Positions 1 to 12,599 are shown, counted from the stretch's first letter. The stretch is DNA of 64,000 nucleotides from Dichomitus squalens LYAD-421 SS1 (GCF_000275845.1 NW_006766887.1:480951-544950), one strand, 5' to 3'. Program-made: numbers and translations. Notes: generated by a model from the sequence alone, not told the origin.

Positions 1-347
1 TGTCTATGCTCTTACTAAATTGCATTTCCCCGACGCAGTACAACGTGCAGTTCTACAACCAGGGCCTGTACCACGACTGTGACGGCTTGCTGAACACGTC
101 TGGGGGTGTCTTCCCTGGCTCGTCTGTCTTTGAGATCGCAGCCAACGGCGTCGACTTGAACAAGATTGTGATCGGCAAGCCCGGCTCTGCGGCGGACGCG
201 ACCGATGGGTTCATCGACCCTGCGACGCTCGGGACGTGTGTGGCGCAGGCGACGGCGAAGGGCTGGAGTGCTGGGGTGATGGCATTCGAGTTCCCCGAGG
301 CTGACACGACGTGGATCACTGCTGCGAAGGGCACTGCGTTCCAGTGA
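1..347 (+). CDS. GH18 chitinase, 3' end only
   Basis: This is the last exon of a secreted-type endochitinase that hydrolyses beta-1,4-GlcNAc polymers of the fungal wall. The exon begins at about 39 after a 3' splice site (gacgcag) and ends at TGA 345-347, giving about 102 residues. The sequence has features I know from the C-terminal half of fungal class III GH18 enzymes: the YNVQFYNQG barrel strand, then FEIAANGVDLNKIVIGKP, and a terminal strand with AGVMAFEFPEADT. The catalytic DxxDxDxE strand lies upstream, outside the window, so activity cannot be judged. No carbohydrate-binding tail follows the barrel. The family call is firm; subclass is uncertain. Confidence 0.85.
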   Translation, partial: SMLLLNCISPTQYNVQFYNQGLYHDCDGLLNTSGGVFPGSSVFEIAANGVDLNKIVIGKPGSAADATDGFIDPATLGTCVAQATAKGWSAGVMAFEFPEADTTWITAAKGTAFQ

Positions 348-1118
348 GCGACTCGCCGACACAGACAGCTTCGTCGAGCGGTGTGGTGATGGATGGTGAC
401 GGTCATGTGTCCTCGAAGGGGAATATCTCATGATGATAACTTATTCTTTGACGACCACGACAACGGGATCACTCTACGGTGTAACATAATGTGTAACGAA
501 CATAGTAATGGATTTGGTTCGGGGCTGAAAATCCACCCGCGTGCAGCAATGTCTAGAACTCGCGGTGGACGACAAGTACTGCCTTTCACTAGGGCGGATC
601 AATCATTGGACCCGCAGATGGCTTCACAGTCGTCTACCCTGATGTTCCACATCCGTTACAAACTCTCTGAGACCTACAAAACACCCGCATCCAGTGCAAT
701 GTCACATATATCGCACTCTTGAAATTTGGGCTGAGATGATCACAGAAATTACGTCTCGGTATCACCGATTGGCACACTGTCACGAAGCCGTTGCGGAAAC
801 AGGCGTGGCACATCCTGTCAGACTGTAACAACGAAACCCGACGACGTGATCTACCTCTGTTTACGATGAAACTCACCAATTTGGTGACACCAACGACGGC
901 ACCAAGATTTGACGAGATGCAAAGAACCATGCGACGACACAAAAAGGAAGTGAAAGCCAACGATGGACATCATTCGCACGAAATACCCCCGAAATCCATT
1001 CGTATTGAAGTATGAGTCCGCCGTGGAATCTAGGCTTAGTATTACACATGAAGAGGTTGCCATAGTGCCTGTGCGATAAATACGAAACCCCGAGACCAAG
1101 AGCGAGAAATCCCTGTGT
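348..1118. other. intergenic, convergent gene ends
   Basis: This stretch lies between the chitinase stop and the stop of the decarboxylase-like gene on the other strand, so it should hold both 3' UTRs. It is visibly more AT-rich than the flanking exons. Short open frames here have no family features. I see no RNA gene or repeat. Confidence 0.5.
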
Positions 1119-2187
1119 TTACAGCGTAGCTAGGGGCACTGCCTGAGGTAGCGTAAGCTCGATCTCCGTCCAGTGAAGGCCTATGCTGTAAGGCTCGACG
1201 TCCGGGAACCCGGTGCCATCCGCGACGCCCGTCTTGTGAATCTTACGCTTCCCCGGCGTCTCGTCTGGCCCGATGCTGGGCTGGACATCTTTCTGCGTAA
1301 GCAGGCCCTCGCACCGGAAGATCTCCGCACGACCCTTGTAACTGCTCGCATCGAGGGCATGCCACTTTGGTGCCGCGACAAGGCCGTCGTAAGCCGGGTC
1401 TTGGGAGGCTTCGAGGGGCGGTTGGAAGAGCTTGACCTGCGGGAAGTGGGCGAGGCTGGCGGGGATGGTGGGTAGCCATGAGACGGGCTTGATGAGGGCT
1501 GCGAAGCACGCGTCTTCGGCGAAGGAGACGGGCGAAAACGAGATAGCAGGATATACCCGAACTTCAATTGCGTCCGAGTGATCGAGGGATGGCGTGAAGA
1601 CGAACTGCGCGAGTTCACGTGGAAGACCCCAGTTTGAGCGACCTGCGCAAGATATGTCAGACACACACAGAGAAAGTGGGCCAGAGAGCTGCTTCAGGCT
1701 ACTGACCATTCACAACAGCCGAGAGGCTGGAAACGTAGGCGCGCGTGACACGGTGGGTAGGACCCTCAAAGGGGTTCGTGAACTCTCCGGGAGATATTGC
1801 GAGCTCGTCAAAGGGCCCTGCACAGCATCACCCGGTTTCAGTGACAGCATTCCTGATTGGAAAAGAAAGAAGCATTCTGACCTATTGGCGACTCGATATA
1901 GCGCATCAGGGTAATAGAGCCGCGTCCGCCACGGAACGCTCCATGGTGCGTGCTGATCTTGTACAACTCGGTCTCCTGTGCCGGAAAGTAGCTGATGGGT
2001 AGTGTCTCTCCGGGATCTGGCCGGTGACCGATAGAGGTCACAAACCACCAGGCCTGAGGCTAAGGTCAGCCATCCAGTTCTTTGATTGGGAGATGCATTG
2101 TTGACGACGCACCTCCCCTTTGACATTCCAAGGCGCAGGGACGGGCTGTATGGAAGCCGGGCGATATTCTTCAGATTCGGAGCTCAT
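1119..2187 (-). CDS. acetoacetate decarboxylase-like protein
   Basis: Four exons join cleanly: 2187-2113, 2053-1882, 1817-1707 and 1642-1119, for about 293 residues. The start is the ATG of MSSESEEYRPAS. The product has PAPWNVKGE near the N-terminus, then FRGGRGSITLMRY and PFDELAISPGEF, and NWGLPRELAQFVF in the last exon. These strands are typical of fungal members of the acetoacetate decarboxylase-like superfamily. True acetoacetate decarboxylases use a Schiff-base lysine; I could not place an equivalent with certainty, so substrate and activity are unknown. The protein has no obvious signal peptide or membrane segment. It is divergent from the eL43 gene. The fold call is moderately sure; the reaction is not. 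Confidence 0.7.
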
Positions 2188-2730
2188 TGTGGCCTTCCGT
2201 ACACAGAGGACCGCGTGCAACTAAAGCTCTAGAGGGCTGAAGGTGGGCGCGACGGGTGAGAGCCTGGTCTTTACAAACCGTCGTTGAAAGGTTCCGGCGC
2301 AGAGTCGGATGGTATCAGCGTGTCAACGGGGCATATAGTTGGATATAGGTTTGAGGGGGAAGCTGGTTGAGCGCGTACTCGGTGTACGCAGGAGACACAG
2401 GCCAGGCGATGTGAGGCGCAGCAAAGACAGAGCATTGAACGCAGCTCCATGGCGGACTACATAAGTAAATGAGCTATGTGAGCGATGCGCCCAACTGCGA
2501 CAAAAGCGGTAAGTACCGTGCCGCACAGTTGCTGCCTCCGAGCGCCGAGGATGATCACAGTGGCGATGCTCGTCTCGCGTGGCTCAAACGCTCGCCTCCC
2601 GCTTACCTAAGAAAACAGTGGCTGGAAAAACTGTACAGCTCTACCCCGATTTGTCCAGTGCATACTTGTAGTTACCCTCAGCAAGTCCCGCCGCCGCCGT
2701 ACTCGACGCCCCCACAAGAAACTCCTCAAG
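2188..2730. promoter_or_regulatory. divergent promoter region, ADC-like / eL43
   Basis: The 543 bp between the two start codons must carry both promoters. I see no clear TATA box for either gene. Small open frames here show no recognisable protein. Confidence 0.4.
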
Positions 2731-3334
2731 ATGGTGAGTACTTATCCCAGGTCGTATGCTGGTCGTATGCTGAACGATCTATTCTTTATTGTAGACGAAA
2801 CGCACTCGCAAGGTCGGCGTTACCGGCAAGTACGGTACTGTGAGTATTTCGCCCATTGACGGTCCATTTGGATGGAAGGCGAGGGAGCCCAGGGAGGACA
2901 TTGTGCTGATTGCGCAACTGCTGGATATGTAGCGTTACGGTGCTTCCCTGCGCAAGCAGGTCAAAAAGGTGTGCTGCTATTGTATCACCCTTTGCCCTCT
3001 TGTTTGCTCAAAGTTTGCTCTAATCAGATGGAAATCACCCAACATGCACGGTACACCTGCACCTTCTGCGGCAAGGTCAGTCTTGAGGGGCTTGCAAATG
3101 TTAGCGAAAGACCATTGACGATGATGTGTGGTGCAGGACTCTGTAAAACGCCAGGCTGTTGGTATCTGGAAGTGCAACTCTTGCAAGAAGGTCATCGCTG
3201 GCGGCGCATGGACCGTCTCGACAACGGCGGCAGCAACCGTCCGCAGGTACGGCTTGCTCATTCGCCCTCCACTAATTGACCTGACACATCCTTCCAGCAC
3301 CGTCCGTCGGCTGCGGGAAATCACGGAGGCGTAA
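2731..3334 (+). CDS. RPL43: 60S ribosomal protein eL43 (L37a)
   Basis: This is a zinc-binding protein of the large ribosomal subunit, about 92 residues. Six coding exons are seen: 2731-2733, 2795-2839, 2933-2968, 3028-3075, 3137-3246 and 3298-3334. The first coding exon is only the ATG, followed directly by the donor gtgagt. The spliced product starts [20 protein letters not shown]. It carries the CTFCGK and CNSCKK pairs that form the C4 zinc site, then [14 protein letters not shown] and the tail RRLREITEA. Every junction keeps frame and the length equals the family norm. Five introns in so short a gene is typical for basidiomycete ribosomal protein genes. Identification is essentially certain. 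Confidence 0.96.
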
Positions 3335-3596
3335 TGTTGTCGGGTTGCATCTCATGCTGCGTTTTCCTCTTCTCGTCCACGCATATATATGTTCCACGCT
3401 ATGAACATCAATACAGCTTCATGCCGCCATTGTATTCTATCATGCACAGACTTTGCGGGAACCAGACTGATCACGCGTGTTTCACAACGGACCGCGCAAC
3501 AAGCTACAATTCACCTTCACGCTATATTGCATAACGTCGAGCTAGCACATGATGGTATATACACATGAACAAGAGAAATCCAGGCTATACAAGATG

Positions 3597-5213
3597 TTAC
3601 TGCTCATCTACATCGGCTTCACTATGGGCTTGCTCCTCTTCGCCGTCATCTATGTCCTCGTCGTCTTCCTGGTCTTCATCTTCCTCATCTTCATCGTCTT
3701 CTTCACTCTCACTTTCGTGGAAAGTGAGGGAGATGAACTCATCTCCGAGCTGCCCATCCTCAGCTGTGAGCTGACGAGAGCTAGACGCACCATCAGTTAC
3801 TGCAACAGCGTCAGAGGTAGCTGAAGAAGTAGTTCCGGAAGAGGACGCAGATGTTGAAGTTGAAGAAGGAATTGCTGCCTTGCGATTGCGGTTGGCACGG
3901 ATGACGTGAGGTAGCTTGCATCCCATCGTGGTACAATTGCCCTTCTCGGCGAAGTCAGGACACTCGCGGACGTGTTGCTTGTCACAGTCGAGCCCTTTCT
4001 CGCAGTAGCCAAGCACAGCAAAGTCCCGGCAAATACCTTCCCGCTGACCGACGCGGACGTGTGGAAAGGGACAGTTCGGGCGGTTGCAGCGGCCGTTGTT
4101 GGCGAAGTGCACGCAGAGCGGCGTGCGTTGAGGCGTCGGGTCGTGCGATAGAGGGCACGTCTCGGCCGTGTTAGGACATTTATCTTGTAAGAAAGGCCAG
4201 CAGATGGCGATCTTGGACGGATCGTGTTGATAGAAACAAGTTAGGCCACGGTTGCATGATCCTGCAAGTCAGACGAACCACACATTTGGTAGATTCGTAT
4301 GTGAGATATAAAAGAACATCGCTTCTTGTACGCACCAGTCGTCGTGAAGCGCGGGCATTGCTTGTCGGAGTATTTGCGTTTGGGATTGAGGCGGCGTCTG
4401 CGGAAAGTGGTAAATGTGCTATGAGTGCGGGGCCAGGACAGATGGACGGACTGGTAGGGTCTTCGGGTATTATCAAGGGTCATGTTACGATTGACCGGAC
4501 GGCCACGCCTTGATGTCTTTGGTTTGTACGGCCGAGGACCACTCGTGAACGTGCCCGCTTTGTTCCTAACAAATGAGAGACGTGGTCCGGCTGATGGGGC
4601 ACTTGCCGTGGTCGATGGCGGCTTGGAAGCAGGTTTCGGTACTAGAATAGAATGGCTTAGCTGTATGGACAGTATCGAGTACACGAAATCGACGTAGTCC
4701 CTCGTGGGTGTCCAGACTGAGGTTATACGGTGGTTGCGTTGTTGGTCAACTACACCGGGCAACACTTCGGTCTAGCGATCGAAGCAGACCCAACGGCGAC
4801 TATGCTGCCAGCGCACGTCTTGAGGTAAGAGCGCTGAACTTACAATCTTTACGAACCAGAGATCGACCTGAAGACTCGAACGCGACACCGTCGATGACGA
4901 CATCCCGCGTCTCCTTGGATGTAGATACCGGGGGCCTAGGAGCAGGTTTTGGTGCTGGCACAGCTGCAGGCACTGGTGGTCGGTATGTCTTAGATGGCGG
5001 TTTGTAGTTCGGGTTCACATAGATGTTGCTACGAGGGTAGGTCGGGGTCGAGGCTGGATATGTCGGACGAGCTGCTTGTCTTCCGGTCTTGCGTTGATCA
5101 ATGGCACCTAGCAAAGTATGAGACGAACAGTAGAGTCAGGGCAAAGACAATATACCTTTCAAACGTTCTATTTCCAGCTTGAGAGCGGCCGCAGAGGTAG
5201 AAGGCTTATCCAT
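3597..5213 (-). CDS. CCCH zinc-finger protein, ZC3H3/Red5-like
   Basis: Exon 1 begins at ATG 5213 (MDKPSTSAAALKLEIERLKG, a short helix), followed by a proline-rich, low-complexity exon near 5114-4850. Further exons then lead into five tandem CCCH fingers: CPRFTTTGSCNRGLTCFYQH, CWPFLQDKCPNTAETCPLSH, CVHFANNGRCNRPNCPFPH, CRDFAVLGYCEKGLDCDKQH and CPDFAEKGNCTTMGCKLPH. The C-terminus is Ser/Thr-rich and then strongly acidic. Five consecutive fingers with this spacing match human ZC3H3 and S. pombe Red5, which act in nuclear poly(A) RNA handling and export; that role is inferred from family. The intron before the first finger (about 4330-4260) is well supported. A possible 54 nt intron near 4470-4415 also reads through in frame. 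Confidence 0.85.
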
Positions 5214-5356
5214 GATGGCGGATGGAGGGAAAGATGAGTGATCAGCCTGGAGAGGCATGGCTTCCGCAAATGGCAACCAAGCCCGATCGGCCACGGGGCG
5301 CACTCCGGCGCAGGTCCGCGGTTGTCCTTGCCTCCGTCTCCAGGCTGTCTGACCCT

Positions 5357-8086
5357 ATGAGCAGAATTCCACCGTCGCTGCTCTATCTGACTATATACAA
5401 CCCTACCCTCAAGCCTGCACAACTAGAGCCAGATGATGAGGATGCCGAGGAGCAGGCGCATATTCTGTTCTACACGGCTCGGGAGCACGCCGTCTCACGG
5501 GACCGGATTCTGAGGCAGGTCGGCCTCGCGAAGGCTCTTGTGAACTTCTCAGAGTGAGTTGTACGTACTTACATGCGAAGTGCACTCGAAATGGTATTGA
5601 CCTTGGGCCTGTATTACAGAATGTTCAGTGCCGGCGTGCCTTGCGAGAGCGTACATTCGCAAGCTCGGCGAATGGTCATGTTCTCTCCGGAACCTAATTT
5701 CTGGATGCATGCTGTAAGTATCTTGCCCAGCGCAGTAATACGTCGCTGCGTATTTTCATTGCGAACGCGAACCGCCAATGATGGATCATGTATCCTCCTG
5801 GTGGCGACCTTGGTACGCACGGATATACGTACTGATCCCCTCATTTATACCAGTGCTACGAAGTCGCCAAAACTCCCCGTCCTCCCCCTCGTAGCAAGGG
5901 CAAGAGCGTACCCAAAGGCAGGTCGAAGGGCAAAGAGACGGAGAAGCAGCAAGACTCCCCTCCAGCCATTGTCTATGACTACCATGACGGTTCATTACAT
6001 GATTTGGCTTTACGGACCCACTTTCAACGCGGTTACGAGGAGTTTAAGGTCAGTGCGGCCCTATCATGTCTAAACACTTACGTTCATCGCTTTCCCCAGC
6101 TTCGTCACGGGACTTTCAACTCAATCTTATCAAGGCTTGGCCAAGAAGCTCTAGAGCTACAGTTGGAACGATTCTTCACCGTTTGGGCGTGGAAATGGGA
6201 CGTAGAGGACGACGACTTTGGGACTCACCTGGGTAGATGTCTTCCTGAATGCGCCGGGCATTACTAACGCTTTGAGCAGGAATATCGCTACATCCCTTGC
6301 ACGCCAGGTTGACTCCTCTGCTAGAGGCATTCGCGTCGACCCTCCCTGACGAGCTAATCACTTTCGCTCTGTTGCCCCCTCACGTGATACCCCCTCGTTC
6401 AGCACGATACCCTGCCTCGTTGGTCCGTCACGTCTTGGCGCGGATCCCTCCGCCCGCAACACCGATTCCAACGAGCAAGCAGTCTGACCGTCCATCCACG
6501 GTGGGAACCCCCCTCAGACAACGACCAGGCAGCCTACAGATTGCGCCTACTGACGTTAAGTTGCCGCCAGCTCAGACGGAATCGGGATTTGCCTTTCCGC
6601 TACCTCCGATGCCTAATATGCCTGCCATGCCCAACATGAACTTCAGCCTGGACATGAAGAATGTGAAGTGGGGTTGGCCAGGGTACTTGACCTTTGGCAA
6701 AGGTGCCGGAACTTCCAAAGGCCCATCCACTCCGTCCGAGGCTTCCGGTGCTCCGGCAAGTCTTGCTGCTATCGTAGAAGGACACAGTGATCCACCCAAG
6801 GTGTCTACCACCGATGACAACCCGCCACCAGACGTACTTCAGAAAGATACGCTAGACGTAGATACGACGTCCTTGCTCGAGGCCATCTCTACAGAGAGCA
6901 TCGGTTCCTACACACGCGCGGCCTCGCCGGCTCCGTCCGTGCTGTCAAAGAGCTCGCAGCTCGGAGAGACGAGTATACCAATCAGCGTTAGCACAGGTGG
7001 CAACGTTGCACCCGTTGATTCTGCTGACCCCTTGGAGGTGCAGGTAGATGGTGTTCCGCAAATCGCGTTTTCACCGCCTACATCTGAATCGGCCGAAATG
7101 GCGAAACGCGACATTGCTGCTCGCTCGATTCGGCCATTCCTCGAATCCGTGGTGTATCTGGGAGTGTCGGGAAACCCGACTGAGGTCGAAAAGCATCGCC
7201 TCTTGCACCTGACAGTAAGTAGAGTATCTGAGCTGTCGTAGCTTGTGGCTGAAGTCGTAACAGCAGACCGACTATACGATTGCGATTGTGGCCAAAGTGG
7301 ATCATTCGCTCGATCTACACTACTTGGCGGATCATGTCGCGACATTGATTGAGGAATTGCGGAACACCCTAGTGGAAGAGGCGCAGTACGTGTTTGCTGT
7401 TGTCTGGACTGCAAACGGCGCTGAAGCATGTCATACTAGGGCGGGAGAGAACCACATCCCGTCGGCTACTGGGATCCTACAGCCGAAGGACAAGCACATC
7501 GTTTCGATGGGCGAGTATACGTCTCCCTCATGCTCCGGACTGATCTCTAGGTCAGAGCACTTGTACAACGGCCAAGAGCTTCTCCGAAGGTCTGTGCTAG
7601 GGTCACGTATCATGAAGCCTCCGCCGATACTGAAGCTTCCTCGATCACTTGTAGCGGGTTGGACATACACGAAGTCTTTTCGCGTGGCCAAAATCCGCAG
7701 CATTGGCATATCGGGAAGCGTGGGCTGGGGACGACTACTGATGGACGTCAGTTGGACGGAGAGGTGTACCTCGAGGTCGCGCGGAAAGAGACGACGTTAA
7801 CGGATGTAGACAACGAGCTCGCGGGGTTGATAAGACGTTTTGCGGAGCAGGTATGATCTGTAGCCACTGGTGCAATCTAATGAGGTGTAGCACGGAAAAC
7901 CCATTTATGTTGAGGTGATAGTTGCCTCTACCGATCCCAGCAAAGAGTGGATGGTGGAGTGGTGGTCGGACTGTGCTTGGGAGTTGATAGGCGCTTGCCT
8001 GGCATACGCGGCCATGTCGGGTGGCTATAGCATTGCGTATGCGGACTTGTGTCTCTGCATCACAGTTCTCCTGAACCACGACCACT
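5357..8086 (+). CDS. CCZ1: vacuolar fusion protein Ccz1
   Basis: Ccz1 pairs with Mon1 to form the GEF that activates the Rab7 GTPase Ypt7 on late endosomes and vacuoles. The start is ATG 5357 (MSRIPPSLLYLTIYNP). Supported exons are 5357-5553, 5620-5713, 5854-6048, 6100-6232 and 6280-7214, with more from 7267. The N-terminal longin-type domain reads through EQAHILFYTARE, DRILRQVGLAKALVNFSE and MFSPEPNFWMHACYEV. A second domain includes LERFFTVWAWKWD. A low-complexity Pro/Ser linker follows (about 6430-7080), then a C-terminal domain with PFLESVVYLGV and LTDVDNELAGLIRRF. Splicing between 7390 and 7570 is unsure because two frames compete. The last exon from about 7904 to TAA 8086 is plausible but the weakest part. 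Confidence 0.8.
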
Positions 8087-8092
8087 AATGCT

Positions 8093-11000
8093 ATGCTGAC
8101 GCCTCCCTCGCCATCGACATCTCCCACATTGTATCCGCACGATCCGACAAATAGTCGCAAGAGACAACGCTCGTTATCAATGGAATCAGAGGCTTCGACT
8201 TCCTCACCAAAACGCTCGGCCTCGCAGGACCCTCAGACTCTCCAGTCTAACGACTTGACTTCCACGCCACCCTCCTTCCATGATACGACTCCAGACAATG
8301 ACATCGACGCATACATGGCAGAGCAAGGCGAGGACAACGGCGTAGCTTTCCAACGGGCCTCGAGCTCGGTATGGACATCTGCGCAGAAGCTGCAGCACGT
8401 GGAGGATGCGCTTAAGGCTCCGATGGTGAAGGGCGAGACGTGGTATATCGTCTCCAGGAGGTGGTATCAGCGTTGGAGGAAGGCGATGACGGGCGAGGAG
8501 GATAAAGAGGGCCGCCTCGAGGAAAAGGACGTGGGTCCGGTGGACAACAGCAACCTTTGCAGTCGGAACGGGGAAGTCACCTCGCAGCTGATCGAGCACA
8601 TCGACTGCGAGTTTGTTCCGGAGGGAGTATGGAAGTTGTATGAGGAATGGTACGTATATCAATTTTAATTGATGAGCTATACGAGTGGGTGTGGCTCCCG
8701 GCGGAGCCACCCACAAACCTTCATGCTGGCGTTGTGCCCTACTTCCTTTGCATCCGCAGCCAGTGGCTGTATAGGTGCCCGGCATGCGTGAGGGTCATGC
8801 TACCGTCCTCACTCTATCAGGTAGGAAGAGTCGCGGATCTTGCATGCTCTGGCGTTTCGGAGTATCAAGTGTGTTCGGCCAAGCAGATGTCCTAGACCGG
8901 AGCGTTGATATGCCTTGCGATGACCGGGGTGTTTATGCACGCATTTTCGAATGTGGTCAAGCTCACCACTTTTCTCTTCCACAGGTATGGTCCGCCGAAG
9001 TTCTCCCTCCCTCGGAAGGTCATCGAGCGCGGTATCATGAAGGAACCCACCCTGGAACTTCGTCCTCCGAAGTTCTCTGTCTACCTATTAAGCACTAGCA
9101 GCATTCCCGGCCAGTCTACCCCGCCGAAAGAGGTTGTTTTGTCGTCGACAGACACGGTTACCCACGCGCGCAAGGCGTTCGCAGAGGCAATCTCTACACA
9201 GAAAGCTGCCGGAGGCCAGTATCGCGTGTGGCGTATTCCTTCGCAGGCGACATCGACCGAACTGTTATACCCTGTGGAAAGGCTACGGACATGCGGCGCG
9301 ACTGAACTGGGTACCTCGGAGGCTACGGTGGAGGAAGAGTTCGTGGATTCGGGAGAGGCCTTTGTGGTTGAGTTCATGGACAGGGACGAGTGGACCGTCA
9401 ATCCCTCAGAATTCACAAGTCAGCCTAATGGGACTCTCCCCCAACTTACGCCGCCACCACCACCACCACCCACTCAGCCTGCCCCCTTGTTCAATTCCAA
9501 TACGGACTTCTTTTCGCAGCTTCAGCAAAAGAGCCCTCCGGCAGTCAGTACGACTGCTGTGTCTCTGTTCAAGTCCGGCGCTGTTGCTTCAGCCGACAAA
9601 CCCAGTACATCCGCCCGCCCCAAGACTGCGCGAGAGCCAGGCACTTTAGGCCTCGGTAACATGTTAGTATCTGCGAGTATCTTGTGTAACAATATACTTA
9701 TATTGTTGAAGGGGCAACACCTGCTTCATGAATTCTGCGCTGCAGTGTCTCGTGCATACCCCCGAACTCGTGGATTACTTCCTAACGGGCGTCTATCAAG
9801 AAGAGCTCAACCCAGATAACCCGCTTGGTATGCACAGCGCCATCGCGCAGGCGTTTGGGGCCATGTTGACGCGTATATGGGACAACGAGTCTACACTATC
9901 GTCGTACACTCCGCGTGAGTTCAAGCAGACGCTCCAACGCTTCGCGCCCCAGTTCAGTGGGTACCAGCAACACGACTCCCAGGAGCTTGTTGCCTTCTTG
10001 CTGGACGGTCTTCATGAGGATCTCAATCGGGTACTCAAGAAGCCGTATGTGGAGAAGCCGGATTGGGAGGGTGGTGGTGACAAGGAGCTCGTCGAACTTG
10101 CCAATCTGTCCTGGGAGGGATACATGAAGCGTAACGACAGCGTCGTAGTCGACTTGTTTCAGGGACAGTACCAGAGTACGTTGGTATGCCCCGAGTGCAA
10201 CAAGGTACGTACAGTGCGGAAGCCTCAAACATGAATGCTCGTGCTGAAGAATGCTGCTTAGGTGTCGATCACCTTCGATCCCTTCATGTATCTTACCCTA
10301 CCTCTACCGGTCCAGAAGAAATGGCAGCATGACATCCTCTACGTTCCTTGGGATTTGGAGAAGCCACACGTCAAGGTACGTCGTCTGCATGACCTTAAAG
10401 GTACGCTGCGTTAACGAGTTCGTATTAGATACCGATCGAAATCACCCGCGATGCGTCGTTCAAGGCAGTGCGCCAATTGCTGGGAAGATGGATGAACTCC
10501 AATCCAGAGAATGTATGCCGTTTGAATGCTCTTGTTGGGACTCACGTTCTCACAACCTCACCCAGCTGCTTACGCTCGAAATCTTCAACCACCGGTTCTA
10601 CAAAAACTTGGATGACACCGTTGGCGTTGACGATATGTCAGAGCAAGACACGATCGTATGTTTCGAACTCCCATGTAACGCTCAGCAGAGCAGGACGTAC
10701 AAACCTCAGCCCAACGACCCGTTCATTGTCCCCGTTTTCGCGAGCGAAACCACTCCGTCTCGAGCGGGTTACGGTCGCGGATCCAATCTCTTCGCCAGTC
10801 CCTTCGTTGTGGTCATTACTCAGGAGCAGGCGAAGGATCCTGAAGCGATGTACGATGCTGTCGTGGACCGGTTGCAACGTTGGACCATTCACGCTCGCGA
10901 CCTCTTCACTTGGGAGGCTGGAAGCAGGTCAGACGACATGGAGCCCGTCCACATCCCAATCTCAGGCTCACCCGTCCGGGACACCATCACGGAGATCAAG

Positions 11001-12599
11001 GAGAACGGTGACATTGTGACCGTCGAGGAGCGAGTCCCGGATGAGGGTGATATCGCCGACGAGAAAGCAACCATCGTTCAGCAAGCGGACGAAGACGACG
11101 ATATGGACCTCGCCTCCGCCGTCCCCCGTAAAGTCGGTTTCAAGCGCGACCTCTTCCAGATACGTGTCCACAAATGTAGTCAGCCATACGGGGTTGGTTA
11201 CAACAGCTACAGCAGCAACCCCGGCCGCTACGACACTTGGGAGCAGCGGGCTGCTACGGCCAAGGACGGTGTGCTCCTTCGCCAGCATGACGCTTTCTAC
11301 CTCGAATTCGATAACCCTGTGAAGACGTACTACTTTGGCGACGAGAGCAACCACTGGGAGTACGCACTCTGGAACAAGTTTGATGAGTTCGTGCATCCGG
11401 AGCTTGTGGCGTCGCGCAAGGCTGCATCGACACATAAGAAGAAGGGTATAACGCTGCAGGATTGCTTGGACGAGTTCACGAAGGAGGAGAAGCTGGGCGA
11501 GGACGATCTGTGGTATTGCCCGCGGTGTAAGAAGCACCAGCAGGCGACGAAGCGATTCGATCTGTGGAAGGTGCCGGACATTCTCGTCGTGCACCTGAAG
11601 CGATTCAGCAATAGTCGCATGCTCCGGGACAAGATCGACACGTTTGTCGACTTCCCGCTCGAGGGTCTGGACTTGACCTCGATGGTGGGCGAGCGGTCAG
11701 TCGGGAAGCGGCTCCAGGAAACCGGCGTGGACGTGGAGTCGCTGGGTCTCCACGACCTGGAGGAGCCTTTGGTATACGACTTGTTTGCTGTGGACGAGCA
11801 CCTTGGTGGACTTGGTGGCGGACACTATCGCGCGTACGCGCTGAACCACGCCACCGGCAAGTGGTACCACTTCGATGACTCATATGTTACACCAGCCAGA
11901 CCAGAGCAAGCGGTGGTAAGTACCTTCGCCATTCCACTTTATCATATAAAGTCTCTAATCACACGTCAGAACTCGAACGCCTACCTTCTCTTCTACCGAC
12001 GGCGTACCCGTCGTCCGATCGGTGGCAAGAGCCACGAGAAGGTCGAAGCTGCCCGCGTACAGCCCAAAGTGCACGTCGACGACGTTTCCCACAGGGGCAT
12101 GCAGATTCCCACTCCCCCAAGTGATGGCTCCGTTTCCCGAGGAGACCCTTCCGTGGGTAGCATACCTGCGACCATCCTGGAATGGCCCACGCCGGACTCA
12201 ATGGTTCCTTCCTCTCCCAGCTCACCACCACCTCCGCTTGAGGGCCTTCCTCCGTCTTTCGATGATGCTCTCTATGACCCGATCGTTCAATCGTCGCCGC
12301 TCGCTGAGATCCAGCTTTCCGCGGCGCAGCTGGAATTCCCTGATCCGTCATCCCACGGATCGCCGTCATCCGTCGATGCTGAGCCGGACCTCGAGGACAA
12401 CGACGAGAGTCCCTTTTTCCAGTCCAGTTTCGACGATGATCCGACTCAGGATATCTCCGACGATTCGGTTCGGCTGCGCAAGGCAAATTTCTCGGACGAT
12501 GATGACGACGAAGTGGTGGACGACGCGACGGACGTTATAATGACGCCCGCCGAGTCTGAGTTGGACGAGACCGAGAATGATGGTTCTTCATCACGATGA
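8093..12599 (+). CDS. ubiquitin carboxyl-terminal hydrolase, UBP12/USP15-type
   Basis: This cysteine protease removes ubiquitin from proteins. Exons: 8093-8649, 8985-9662, 9712-10204, 10262-10375, 10429-10512, 10566-11915 and 11970-12599. An N-terminal DUSP domain ([16 protein letters not shown] to [13 protein letters not shown]) is split by the first intron. A ubiquitin-like region and a poly-Pro/His linker come next. The catalytic Cys box is [12 protein letters not shown] (the box is rebuilt across the 9663-9711 intron), and the His box is [20 protein letters not shown] with the downstream Asp/Asn in FDDSYV. Two CxxC pairs (VCPECNK, YCPRCKK) fit the USP zinc ribbon. A large acidic insert sits mid-domain, as in USP4/15/Ubp12. 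The C-terminus is Ser/Pro/Asp-rich. All catalytic elements are intact. Confidence 0.93.
8650..8984 (+). other. unusually long intron in the deubiquitinase gene
   Basis: The donor gtacgt lies at 8650 and the acceptor ttccacag ends at 8984. Joining TG|G restores KLYEEWYGPPKFS across the DUSP domain. At 335 nt it is about six times the usual intron here. A GC-rich imperfect hairpin (arms 8685-8698 and 8703-8714) lies near its 5' end. Confidence 0.8.
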
